Below are positions 1 to 5,900 of a stretch of DNA of 10,127 bases, in pieces; positions within the stretch are counted from its first letter, which is position 1, and every line of letters begins with the position of its first letter. The stretch lies in assembly GCA_015488785.1 (NCBI GenBank), contig WFNC01000600.1, positions 1-10,127 on the forward strand. The letters are read 5' to 3'. Under the pieces are notes generated by a model, which was given only the letters and a program-made list of their open reading frames with translations, was not told the DNA's origin and did not search any database. This DNA is from Flavobacteriales bacterium. Lineage in GTDB: Bacteria > Bacteroidota > Bacteroidia > Flavobacteriales_D > Parvicellaceae. The position numbers and the translations under genes are program-made.

Positions 1-161
1 ACCATTCCTCCTGCCAACTTTAACGAAAGGGCGGGTATAAAATACTTATAAATAGAATCTGTTTTTACTTTTTTTTGTACATACAAAATAGCAGACAAAT
101 AGATAACAAACAAGTAAATGATTATTAAACAAACATCGTATAGTTCTAATTGTGGTATCAT
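1..161 (-). CDS. Membrane protein, N-terminal part only (runs off the left edge)
   Basis: An open frame on the minus strand begins with ATG at 159-161 and stays open to the left edge, giving 53 complete codons. An in-frame stop lies just upstream (174-176), so this ATG is the most upstream possible start. The peptide begins MIPQLELYDV and has a strongly hydrophobic segment at about residues 10-28, which fits a first membrane helix. A short basic stretch (QKKVK, about 29-33) and a second amphipathic to hydrophobic stretch (YFIPALSLKLAGGM, 40-53) follow. I have a weak impression of large polytopic membrane proteins of Bacteroidota whose N-terminus has a helix, a KTD-type segment and then a PxLxLKLxGG stretch; this is a resemblance only. 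No function is assigned. The gene is divergent from rdgB with 47 bp between the start codons. It is probably real because the hydrophobic and charged pattern is protein-like and a frame this long is uncommon in AT-rich intergenic DNA. Confidence 0.6.
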   Translation of the reverse strand, partial: MIPQLELYDVCLIIIYLFVIYLSAILYVQKKVKTDSIYKYFIPALSLKLAGGM

Positions 162-182
162 GTAATAATTATCCTATTTTTG
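150..182 (+). promoter_or_regulatory. Candidate Bacteroidota-type promoter for rdgB
   Basis: A TATTTTTG box at 175-182 matches the Bacteroidota -7 consensus TAnnTTTG, and a TTG at 150-152 lies 22 bp upstream in the place of the -33 element. Transcription would start near 189, leaving a leader of about 20 nt before the rdgB ATG at 209. The elements overlap the start codon of the divergent membrane protein gene, so the two genes may share this short control region. Matches to so short a consensus are frequent in AT-rich DNA. Confidence 0.4.
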
Positions 183-191
183 CCGTAGAAA

Positions 192-199
192 CAAATTTA
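192..199 (-). promoter_or_regulatory. Possible -7 box for the divergent membrane protein gene
   Basis: Read on the minus strand, this is TAAATTTG, a full match to TAnnTTTG, located 31 bp upstream of the ATG at 161. I do not see a well-spaced TTG upstream of it, so the call rests on a single element and on its suitable distance from the start codon. Confidence 0.25.
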
Positions 200-208
200 A
201 CCAACTTT

Positions 209-784
209 ATGCAATTAGTATTCGCTACAAACAACGAGAACAAAATAAAAGAAATTAAATTGGCTTTGGGGCATAAATTCGAAATATTATCATTAAAAGA
301 TATAAATTGTACCGAAGAGCTACCCGAAACACAAAAAACATTGCAAGGAAATGCATTGCAAAAAGCAAAACATGTGTTTGACAATTACAATGTAAACTGT
401 TTTGCCGACGATACAGGTCTTGTAATAGAAGCTTTGAATGGAGAACCTGGAGTTTATAGCGCTCGATATGCAGGTGAAGAAAACAACGCTGAAAACAATA
501 TGCTAAAGGTCTTGACTAATTTGAAAAACAAAACCAATAGAAATGCATACTTTGAAACATCAATTGCGTTAATTATTGATGGGGTTGAGCATCATTTTAA
601 AGGAAAAGCAGAAGGGACTATTTTAGAAGAAAAATCTGGGGCAGAAGGTTTTGGGTATGATCCTATTTTTAAACCCAATGGATTTGACAGAACTTTTGCT
701 GAAATGACGATGGAAGAAAAAAATAACATCAGCCACCGAGGTAAAGCTTTCGCTAAAATGATTTCTTTTTTAGAGAATCGCTAA
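209..784 (+). CDS. rdgB: XTP/dITP diphosphatase (non-canonical purine NTP pyrophosphatase, RdgB/Ham1 family)
   Basis: This cytosolic enzyme hydrolyses dITP, XTP and ITP to the monophosphate plus pyrophosphate, keeping deaminated purines out of DNA and RNA. The 191-residue product is the normal family length. It opens with MQLVFATNNENKIKEI, the family's N-terminal nucleotide-binding motif (T7, N8, K12). ADDTGL at 66-71 contains the catalytic acid equivalent to Asp69 of the E. coli enzyme (here D68), followed by LNGEPGVYSARYAG at 76-89. GFGYDPIF lies at 147-154 and the base-recognition SHR at 175-177. An in-frame ATG at 152 would add 19 residues that precede the conserved N-terminus and lie in the divergent gene and promoter region, so the start at 209 is preferred. 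The gene stands alone on its strand, with 120 bp before the next gene. Identification is secure. Confidence 0.96.
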   Translation: MQLVFATNNENKIKEIKLALGHKFEILSLKDINCTEELPETQKTLQGNALQKAKHVFDNYNVNCFADDTGLVIEALNGEPGVYSARYAGEENNAENNMLKVLTNLKNKTNRNAYFETSIALIIDGVEHHFKGKAEGTILEEKSGAEGFGYDPIFKPNGFDRTFAEMTMEEKNNISHRGKAFAKMISFLENR

Positions 785-904
785 ATCTAGATTTGATTCA
801 AAATAAAGATTAAAGCATTTGCGTTTTAAAAAATCTGTAACCATTTCAATGTAAAACCGGTATTATACTCAAAACCAAACAGACTTGTCTAAAACTTTAA
901 TAAA

Positions 905-2347
905 ATGACAGCATTCGTAAAGCAACTATTTATCACTTCAATTCTTCTGTTGTTTGCACAAACAATAGTTGGGCAAATTAAATTTTTGAAACAGCCGTAT
1001 GACTATGGCTTGATTAATAGTAATAATCAGTATGTTGATATTCCAATAAAAAACACAGGAGACAAAAAAGTGTTTATCTTTAGAGCTGATGTAGATGCCA
1101 AAAAGTTTCAGGTACATTATTCAAGTAAAACCATTCTGCCTGATAGTACTATTTATGTAAGAGTGATGTATCAACCGACTAAAAAAGGAGGGTTTAGTGA
1201 AAAAATACCGATTCATTTTAGCTGTTACAACGAACCAAAATCAATAAAAATTACGGGATTTGTAGAAGAAGTTAAATCTTCGAGAATTGCATGTCCTAGT
1301 TTTTCTCAAGAGAATAGAACCGATGCGATTGCTTTTCAATTTACAGTAAAAGTGATTGATCATGAGACTAAAGAACCGATTGATAATGCTCAGGTTCTGA
1401 TGGTTAAAAATGGTTTGGAAGCTTACAACCTTCAAACAAAAAGAAATGGAACAGCGACTAAAAAAGTAGATTTAGGTTTTTATTACTTTGTGACAAGCAA
1501 AGCTGGATACATTACAGAAGAATTTCCAAAATACATTAATAAAAAAAGTGATTATTTAGTTATTGAATTGAGCAAAGATCCTAATAATAAAGAAGAGGAT
1601 GTATTGGTTGTCACAACAGAAGAAACAACAACTCAAGAAATTATAAAAGAAGAAGAAATTGAGCAAGAAGATACCGAAGAAATTGTATTGGTTGTTGATG
1701 AAAATTTGGAAGAACAGGAAGAAGAGTTAAAAGAAACCCCAAAAGAAGCTGTTAAAACAACAACGGCAGAAAAATATCCAGACCTTCCATTGTCGAAGTA
1801 TAAGCCAAATAACATTGTCTTTTTAATCGATATTTCTGCGTCGATGAAATACACTGGTAAACTCGATTTATTGAAAGCTTCGATGATTGAAATGACTAAG
1901 CTACTGAGAGCTGTAGATAATATAACCATTGTAACTTATGCTAGCTCGACCAAAATAGCAATGGAAACAACAAGTGCAAACAACAAAGATTCTATCATAT
2001 CGACGATAGAAGGTTTAACCGCTGGAGGAATGACTGCTGGAGGAAAAGGTTTGAAAATGGCATATTCTAAAGCTTGCGAAGCGTTTATAGCACATGGAAA
2101 CAACGAGATAATAATGGCTACCGATGGAGATTTTAATAGTGGTAAAGAGAACGTTAATAAATTAGCCAAAAAGTATAAAGATAAGGGCGTAAAAGTTTCT
2201 GTAATTGGAATCAAAAATAGAGCGCACAACGAAGAAAACATGAAAAAACTATCGACAAGCGGCGGTGGTAATTATTTGAAAATTGATACTTTTGAAGACG
2301 CTAAAAAACGTTTGGTAGAGGAAGTGAAATCGAGTTCGAAACTATAA
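905..2347 (+). CDS. Exported multidomain protein with C-terminal von Willebrand factor A domain
   Basis: The 480-residue product starts with a signal peptide (K6, hydrophobic 8-21, likely cleavage near 23-24, VGQ). Residues about 25-122 resemble the DUF1573/Ig-like fold common in Bacteroidota secreted proteins: a DYG motif, KNTG at 49-52, a PDSTIYVRVMYQP strand and a final ITGFV. Residues about 141-222 look like a PEGA or carboxypeptidase-regulatory beta domain (KVIDHETKEPIDNAQV). A strongly acidic Glu/Thr linker spans about 228-285. The vWA domain occupies about 303-470 with a complete MIDAS metal site: D309-x-S311-x-S313, a threonine in the TAGG repeat (T372 or T377) and D407 in ATDGD. The TAGGMTAGG stretch and ATDGDFNSG resemble the YfbK-type vWA subgroup. 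vWA domains bind protein ligands through the metal, so a periplasmic or surface protein-binding role is inferred; the ligand is unknown. No operon partner is evident: 120 bp lie upstream, 33 bp before the next small gene. Confidence 0.85.
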   Translation: MTAFVKQLFITSILLLFAQTIVGQIKFLKQPYDYGLINSNNQYVDIPIKNTGDKKVFIFRADVDAKKFQVHYSSKTILPDSTIYVRVMYQPTKKGGFSEKIPIHFSCYNEPKSIKITGFVEEVKSSRIACPSFSQENRTDAIAFQFTVKVIDHETKEPIDNAQVLMVKNGLEAYNLQTKRNGTATKKVDLGFYYFVTSKAGYITEEFPKYINKKSDYLVIELSKDPNNKEEDVLVVTTEETTTQEIIKEEEIEQEDTEEIVLVVDENLEEQEEELKETPKEAVKTTTAEKYPDLPLSKYKPNNIVFLIDISASMKYTGKLDLLKASMIEMTKLLRAVDNITIVTYASSTKIAMETTSANNKDSIISTIEGLTAGGMTAGGKGLKMAYSKACEAFIAHGNNEIIMATDGDFNSGKENVNKLAKKYKDKGVKVSVIGIKNRAHNEENMKKLSTSGGGNYLKIDTFEDAKKRLVEEVKSSSKL

Positions 2348-2366
2348 AGAAGTTCATAAAAATAAC

Positions 2367-2374
2367 TATATTTG
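2367..2374 (+). promoter_or_regulatory. Possible -7 box just before the small lipoprotein gene
   Basis: TATATTTG fits TAnnTTTG exactly and lies in the 33-bp gap between the vWA gene and the lipoprotein gene. Transcription would begin at about 2380, directly at the ATG at 2381, so the mRNA would be nearly leaderless. No clear TTG is found at the usual -33 distance. It could separate the lipoprotein-protease pair from the vWA gene. Confidence 0.3.
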
Positions 2375-2380
2375 AAAACC

Positions 2381-2530
2381 ATGAAAAATTATTTAATCAT
2401 ATTCGTTTCGTTCTCTTTTGTTTTGGGAGTTAGCTCATGTAAGTTATTTAAAAAAACAAAAAAATGCGATACTTGTCCAAGTTGGAAAGCATCGGTAAAA
2501 ACTTCAGAAATTAAAAAGGTTAAAATCTAA
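2381..2530 (+). CDS. Small lipoprotein of 49 residues, upstream of the SprT-like gene
   Basis: A 49-codon frame begins MKNYLIIFVSFSFVLGVSSC. It has one lysine in the n-region, a hydrophobic core at 4-16 and a lipobox VSSC with the acylated cysteine at C20. The mature peptide would be only about 30 residues: a lysine-rich segment (KLFKKTKK), then a CDTCPSW motif with cysteines at 29 and 32, then a basic C-terminus ending EIKKVKI. The frame ends 3 bp before the SprT-like start, which indicates translational coupling or at least cotranscription. The signal peptide, lipobox and tight spacing make it a real gene. A paired CxxC could bind metal or form a disulfide; that is inference. I cannot assign it to a named family. 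Confidence 0.75.
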   Translation: MKNYLIIFVSFSFVLGVSSCKLFKKTKKCDTCPSWKASVKTSEIKKVKI

Positions 2531-2533
2531 TGT

Positions 2534-3124
2534 ATGTCTGAAATTGAACTTTTACAAAAGTATATCCCTCCCAAAACAGCTGAATATGTTCTAAAGTTAC
2601 TCAGAAAGTATCCTGTGTTTTTTAAAATAGTGAGACCCCGTAAAACAAAACTGGGTGATTTTAAAGTAAATTATAAAACAGGAAAATTACAAATTACAAT
2701 TAATAATGATTTGGAACCTTTAAATTTTCTGATTACTACAATTCATGAAATTGCACACCTTTACAACTGGCAAGAATATAAAAAAAGTATAGCGCCACAT
2801 GGTGCGGAATGGAAGAATCAATACAGAGAACTATTCCTTCCTATTTTATCTGAAAAATTTTTATCAGAAGAAGAAGTTTTGTTATTACGAGTGCATTTAC
2901 TTAATCCTAAAGCATCAAGTTGCTCAGATGTAATGCTTACCAAACATTTTAAGAAAGAAGGTGTAAAACACGTCGAGGACATTCCTTTTGGTAAACCTTT
3001 TAATTTGGATGGACGAATTTTTACCATCGAAAAAAAACTAAGAAAACGATACCTCTGTATAGAGCAAGCTTCTAATCGAAAATATTATATAAACGGATTA
3101 GCGGAGGTTGAAGAGGTTTTATAA
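2534..3124 (+). CDS. SprT-like zinc metalloprotease domain protein
   Basis: The 196-residue product carries the zincin motif HEIAH at 71-75 (H71, H75 zinc ligands, E72 catalytic base), preceded by the hydrophobic LITTI. It is followed by the SprT-type second motif PHGAEWK at 88-94, in which H89 is the expected third zinc ligand. The N-terminal part has the conserved R-x-R-x-T-K-L-G-D-F motif (34-43) and a strand leading into the ITINNDL segment, as in SprT/Spartan proteins. The C-terminal region (about 130-190) is where many family members carry a zinc ribbon; here only two cysteines remain (C130, C175), so the ribbon looks degenerate. SprT-like proteins are related to the DNA-protein crosslink protease Spartan, but the bacterial substrates are poorly known. 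No signal peptide is seen, so it is probably cytosolic. The start at 2534 lies 3 bp after the small lipoprotein stop. Confidence 0.88.
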   Translation: MSEIELLQKYIPPKTAEYVLKLLRKYPVFFKIVRPRKTKLGDFKVNYKTGKLQITINNDLEPLNFLITTIHEIAHLYNWQEYKKSIAPHGAEWKNQYRELFLPILSEKFLSEEEVLLLRVHLLNPKASSCSDVMLTKHFKKEGVKHVEDIPFGKPFNLDGRIFTIEKKLRKRYLCIEQASNRKYYINGLAEVEEVL

Positions 3125-3287
3125 TTTCTCTTTTTTAAACTAAGAAAAAAACGAACTAAATTATTAATATACAGATAGATATAATAATTATTCTTCTTTT
3201 TAAATATTAGAACTACAATAATTTACAGCACTAAAAAAGGAAAAAACATTATACTTTTAAAATTATAACATCATTAAACTTATAATT

Positions 3288-3530
3288 ATGAAAAAATTAA
3301 TTTTCCTATTAGGAACAGTAGCATTAATGGCTTCGTGTAAAAAAGAATACACTTGCGAATGTAAAACCATCGAAACAGAAGATGGCGTTTCTACCACTTT
3401 AGAAACCAAAACACTTAATAGTACATCAAAAATGTCTAAACGAAATGCATTGGATTGGTGTCGAAATAGCGAAGGAACATCAACTACAGGACCAGGTTAT
3501 GAAATAAAAGATACTTGCGAATTAAAATAA
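3288..3530 (+). CDS. Small lipoprotein with five-cysteine pattern (paralogue 1)
   Basis: The 80-residue product begins MKKLIFLLGTVALMASC with a lipobox MASC and acylated C17. The mature part of about 64 residues contains YTCECKT (C23, C25), a Thr/Ser/Glu-rich middle, NALDWC (C58) and a terminal KDTCELK (C77). It aligns along its length with the next gene: lysine-rich segment after the lipid cysteine, CxC, an SK-containing segment before a D-x-W-C motif, and a final cysteine near the C-terminus. The four mature cysteines could form two disulfides in the periplasm or outside the outer membrane; this is inferred from the pattern. No clear promoter box is found in the 163 bp upstream. I do not recognise a named family. 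Confidence 0.8.
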   Translation: MKKLIFLLGTVALMASCKKEYTCECKTIETEDGVSTTLETKTLNSTSKMSKRNALDWCRNSEGTSTTGPGYEIKDTCELK

Positions 3531-3536
3531 AAAACG

Positions 3537-3776
3537 ATGAAAAAAATAATACTATTAGGAATTGTAGCAGTCAGTTTTGCTACATCATGCAAAAGACACC
3601 GAACCTGTGTTTGTGACTCTACTTCAACTGTTGGAGGATCTACAAACACTTCGTCTGACAATTACTTAACACCAAAATCATCTAAAAAAGATGCCGATAC
3701 TTGGTGTAAAGCTCAAGGTCATGAAAAAATTGAATATGGAATTGATAATTCTAGCAAAGTTGATTGCCATTTATAA
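3537..3776 (+). CDS. Small lipoprotein with five-cysteine pattern (paralogue 2)
   Basis: The 79-residue product begins MKKIILLGIVAVSFATSC, with lipobox ATSC and acylated C18. The mature part has RTCVCDS (C24, C26), a Ser/Thr/Gly-rich middle, SSKKDADTWC (C57) and KVDCHL (C77). Cysteine positions differ by no more than one residue from the preceding paralogue, and the S-K-x-x-A-x-x-W-C segment is shared, so the pair arose by tandem duplication followed by strong divergence of the middle. Only 6 bp separate the two genes, so they are cotranscribed. A terminator hairpin starts 15 bp after the stop. Function is unknown; a surface or periplasmic disulfide-stabilised mini-domain is the best guess. 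Confidence 0.8.
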   Translation: MKKIILLGIVAVSFATSCKRHRTCVCDSTSTVGGSTNTSSDNYLTPKSSKKDADTWCKAQGHEKIEYGIDNSSKVDCHL

Positions 3777-3791
3777 TAAACTATTACAAAC

Positions 3792-3827
3792 AAAAAAACC
3801 ACTAAGCATTGCTTAGTGGTTTTTTTT
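3792..3827. terminator. Perfect bidirectional intrinsic terminator
   Basis: A hairpin of core CCACTAAGC (3799-3807), loop ATT (3808-3810) and GCTTAGTGG (3811-3819) is flanked by seven A on the left and eight T on the right. The stem extends to 16 perfect base pairs if the A and T tracts pair. It therefore gives a GC-containing stem plus U-run on both strands. It lies between convergent genes: the lipoprotein pair ending at 3776 and rho ending at 3846 from the other side. Confidence 0.9.
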
Positions 3828-3845
3828 ATCTCCTCTATTTTCTTC

Positions 3846-5642
3846 TTATCCATTCATAGAAGAAAGAAACTCTTCATTGTTTCTGCTCGATTGCATACGG
3901 TCTTTTAAGAATTCCATCGCTTCAATTGATTTCATATCTGCCATAAACTTTCTCAACAACCAAATACGTTGCAACTCTTCTTTTGTCATTAGTAAATCTT
4001 CTCTTCTTGTTCCAGAAGAAAGAATATCAATTGCTGGGAATATTCTACGATTAGAAATTTTACGATCCAATTGTAATTCCATATTACCTGTTCCTTTAAA
4101 TTCTTCGAAAATTACTTCGTCCATTTTAGAACCTGTATCTGTTAATGCAGTAGCTATAATTGTTAATGAACCTCCGTTCTCAATATTTCTTGCTGCTCCA
4201 AAGAAACGCTTTGGTTTGTGTAGTGCGTTAGCATCTACCCCACCAGTTAATACTTTTCCAGAAGCAGGCATTACGGTATTGTAAGCTCTTGCCAAACGTG
4301 TAATTGAATCCAATAGAATACAAACATCATGACCACTTTCGACCAATCTTTTTGCTTTTTCAAGAACGATATTTGCTACTTTTACGTGTCTTTCTGCAGG
4401 TTCATCAAATGTAGAGGCAATAACTTCTGCATTTACGCTTCGTTGCATATCCGTAACCTCTTCAGGTCTTTCATCTATCAATAAAACCATTAAATAAACC
4501 TCAGGATGATTACTTGCAATTGCATTGGCTACATCTTTTAATAAAACCGTTTTACCCGTCTTTGGTTGCGCTACAATCATTCCTCTTTGTCCTTTTCCAA
4601 TTGGAGCAAACAAATCCATTACACGAGTAGAAATACTTTCTTTACTGTGTCCTGTCAATTTTAATTTCTCTGACGGAAACAATGGTGTTAAATACTTAAA
4701 AGGAACTCTATCTTTAATATCGTTAGGCTCTCTTCCGTTTATTGCCAAAAATTTGATTAATGGGAAATAACGTTCTCCAATTTTAGGAGGTCTAATACTT
4801 CCTTTTATTGTATCTCCTGTTCTTAAACCAAACAATTTTATTTGAGAATGAGAAACATAAACATCATCTGGTGATGGTAAGTAATGATAATCCGAAGATC
4901 TCAAAAATCCATAACCATCTTGCATCACCTCCAAAACTCCTTCACTAAAAATTAAGTCATCAAAATTGTATCCCAACTCTTCAGCAGTCGTTTGATGCTT
5001 TCGTTGGTTTTTCTGATTTGGATTGTTTGTTTTCTTTTGGTTCGGGTTGTTATTTTGTTTATTATTTTGTTTCGAATTACTTTGATTCGGGTTAGCCGGT
5101 TTTGGACTATTTTGGTTCGGATTAGTTGGTTTCGAACTGTTTTGATTCGGGTTATTTCTATTCGCTTTATTGTTCGGATTATTAGCATTCGCCTTCGAAT
5201 TATCGTGCTTACGAACATTTCTATTGTTTTGCTGTTTATTTTCCGAATCTTTCGAATTTTCTCTGTCGTCCTTTTTAATCTCTTTTCTTTGATTTTTCTG
5301 AACTGGCTTATCCGAATTTCTTTGTTGATTCTTGTGCTGATGAGGTTTTCTTTTTTCCTCTCCTTTCGTTTCTTCTTTAGTTTCTTCTTTTGGAGTCGGC
5401 TTATCAGAAGTTTTATCCGAGTTTAGACTAGAGTTCGCTACTTTTTCTTTTCTAGGAGCTCTGGCTTTTTTGGGTTGAGGTTTTTCAACTTCTTTTTTTG
5501 GAACAACAAGTGCTTGCTCGTCCAAAATTCTATAAACTAAATCGGCTTTTTTTATCTTATCGACCTTAGTTATCTTTAATTCTGTTGCTATTTCACGTAA
5601 TTCAGCAACTTTTTTGCTTCTTAATTGAGCTATATCGTACAT
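3846..5642 (-). CDS. rho: Transcription termination factor Rho with long disordered N-terminal insertion
   Basis: Rho is a hexameric ATP-dependent RNA translocase that ends transcription. The 598-residue product has a Rho N-terminal helical domain (about 1-45), then a very hydrophilic Lys/Asn/Gln/Pro-rich insertion (about 48-220) that is almost certainly disordered. The cold-shock-like primary RNA-binding domain follows (about 225-305, with DGYGFLRSSDYHYLPSPDDVYVS). The ATPase core carries the Walker A AQPKTGKT (358-365), Walker B LLIDERPEEVTDM (387-399), the LLDSITRLARAYN segment (443-455), the Q-loop region VLTGGVDANALHKPKRFFGA (464-483), the R-loop FKGTGNMELQLDR (515-527) and the SGTRREDLL end motif. 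All catalytic motifs are intact. E. coli Rho has 419 residues; the excess is the insertion, typical of Bacteroidota. The start MYDIAQLRSKKVAELREIA is the conserved family start. The gene is preceded by a 258-bp gap and ends 18 bp from the shared terminator. Confidence 0.97.
   Translation of the reverse strand: MYDIAQLRSKKVAELREIATELKITKVDKIKKADLVYRILDEQALVVPKKEVEKPQPKKARAPRKEKVANSSLNSDKTSDKPTPKEETKEETKGEEKRKPHQHKNQQRNSDKPVQKNQRKEIKKDDRENSKDSENKQQNNRNVRKHDNSKANANNPNNKANRNNPNQNSSKPTNPNQNSPKPANPNQSNSKQNNKQNNNPNQKKTNNPNQKNQRKHQTTAEELGYNFDDLIFSEGVLEVMQDGYGFLRSSDYHYLPSPDDVYVSHSQIKLFGLRTGDTIKGSIRPPKIGERYFPLIKFLAINGREPNDIKDRVPFKYLTPLFPSEKLKLTGHSKESISTRVMDLFAPIGKGQRGMIVAQPKTGKTVLLKDVANAIASNHPEVYLMVLLIDERPEEVTDMQRSVNAEVIASTFDEPAERHVKVANIVLEKAKRLVESGHDVCILLDSITRLARAYNTVMPASGKVLTGGVDANALHKPKRFFGAARNIENGGSLTIIATALTDTGSKMDEVIFEEFKGTGNMELQLDRKISNRRIFPAIDILSSGTRREDLLMTKEELQRIWLLRKFMADMKSIEAMEFLKDRMQSSRNNEEFLSSMNG
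5064..5153 (-). repeat. Three 30-bp tandem units encoding NPNQ decapeptides in Rho
   Basis: Within the Rho insertion, residues 164-193 form three imperfect decapeptides, each beginning NPNQ (N164, N174, N184) and continuing with Asn/Ser, Lys and Pro. The DNA shows a matching period of 30 bases. Two more NPNQ tetrapeptides follow at about 199-210 outside strict phase. The arrangement indicates slippage or unequal crossover inside a region under little structural constraint. Confidence 0.75.
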
Positions 5643-5900
5643 ATATATCTTGTAATATTTTTATAAAAGATGTCCTTGTGGATTTTTTTTTAGATTAGAT
5701 AGGGGTTGATTATTTAAGAAAGTATTGTGTTTCCGCTATCTATACAACAAATATATAAAATTATTTATCAAATTAAATCATTTTACTCTTTTTTTGTTAA
5801 CCATCTATTCTTAATTTCTTTGCTTTGGTTAATTCTATTTGAGCGTTCGAACGTATTGACCGTCAAATCTTTTATATAAAGCGCTAGAACTAAAAACAGA
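5643..5900 (-). promoter_or_regulatory. Leader and control region of rho (258 bp), with a candidate -7 box at 5748-5755
   Basis: No gene is supported here on either strand. Read on the minus strand, TATATTTG occupies 5755-5748 and fits TAnnTTTG; transcription from it would give a leader of about 100 nt. The nearest TTTG upstream (5769-5772) is only 13 bp away, closer than usual, so the -33 element is doubtful. The leader includes a pyrimidine-rich, poorly structured stretch AACCCCTATCTAATC (about 5693-5707 read on the minus strand), the sort of RNA Rho can load on, so autoregulation is possible but unproven. The part nearer the oxidoreductase gene holds two adjacent palindromes, described separately. 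Confidence 0.4.
5844..5866. repeat. Two adjacent short palindromes between the oxidoreductase gene and rho
   Basis: CGTTCGAACG at 5844-5853 is a perfect 10-bp palindrome. TTGAC-C-GTCAA at 5856-5866 is an 11-bp palindrome with one central base. Two bases separate them. They are relatively GC-rich islands in AT-rich DNA. No T-run follows on either strand, so they do not look like an intrinsic terminator; a protein-binding site is more likely, if they are functional at all. Confidence 0.5.

Noticed and set aside
152..208. Upstream in-frame ATG that would extend rdgB by 19 residues
   Set aside because: The conserved family N-terminus begins at the ATG at 209, and the extension lies over the divergent gene's start and a promoter-like box.
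788..795. TAGATTTG as a promoter box for the vWA gene
   Set aside because: It fits TAnnTTTG but has no suitably spaced TTG and would leave a leader of about 100 nt; it is too weak to list in AT-rich DNA.
3125..3287. Search for a promoter or small gene before the lipoprotein pair
   Set aside because: No TAnnTTTG match, hairpin or credible frame was seen; only AT-rich sequence.
4952..5218. Minus-strand frame of 88 codons inside rho, rich in Arg, Ile and Thr
   Set aside because: It is an out-of-frame reading of the same low-complexity DNA and lacks any domain or start signal.
4992..5426. Plus-strand frame of 144 codons opposite the Rho insertion, very hydrophobic
   Set aside because: It is the complement of a Lys/Asn/Gln-rich low-complexity segment, which automatically yields Leu/Ile/Phe-rich shadow frames; rho on the other strand is certain.
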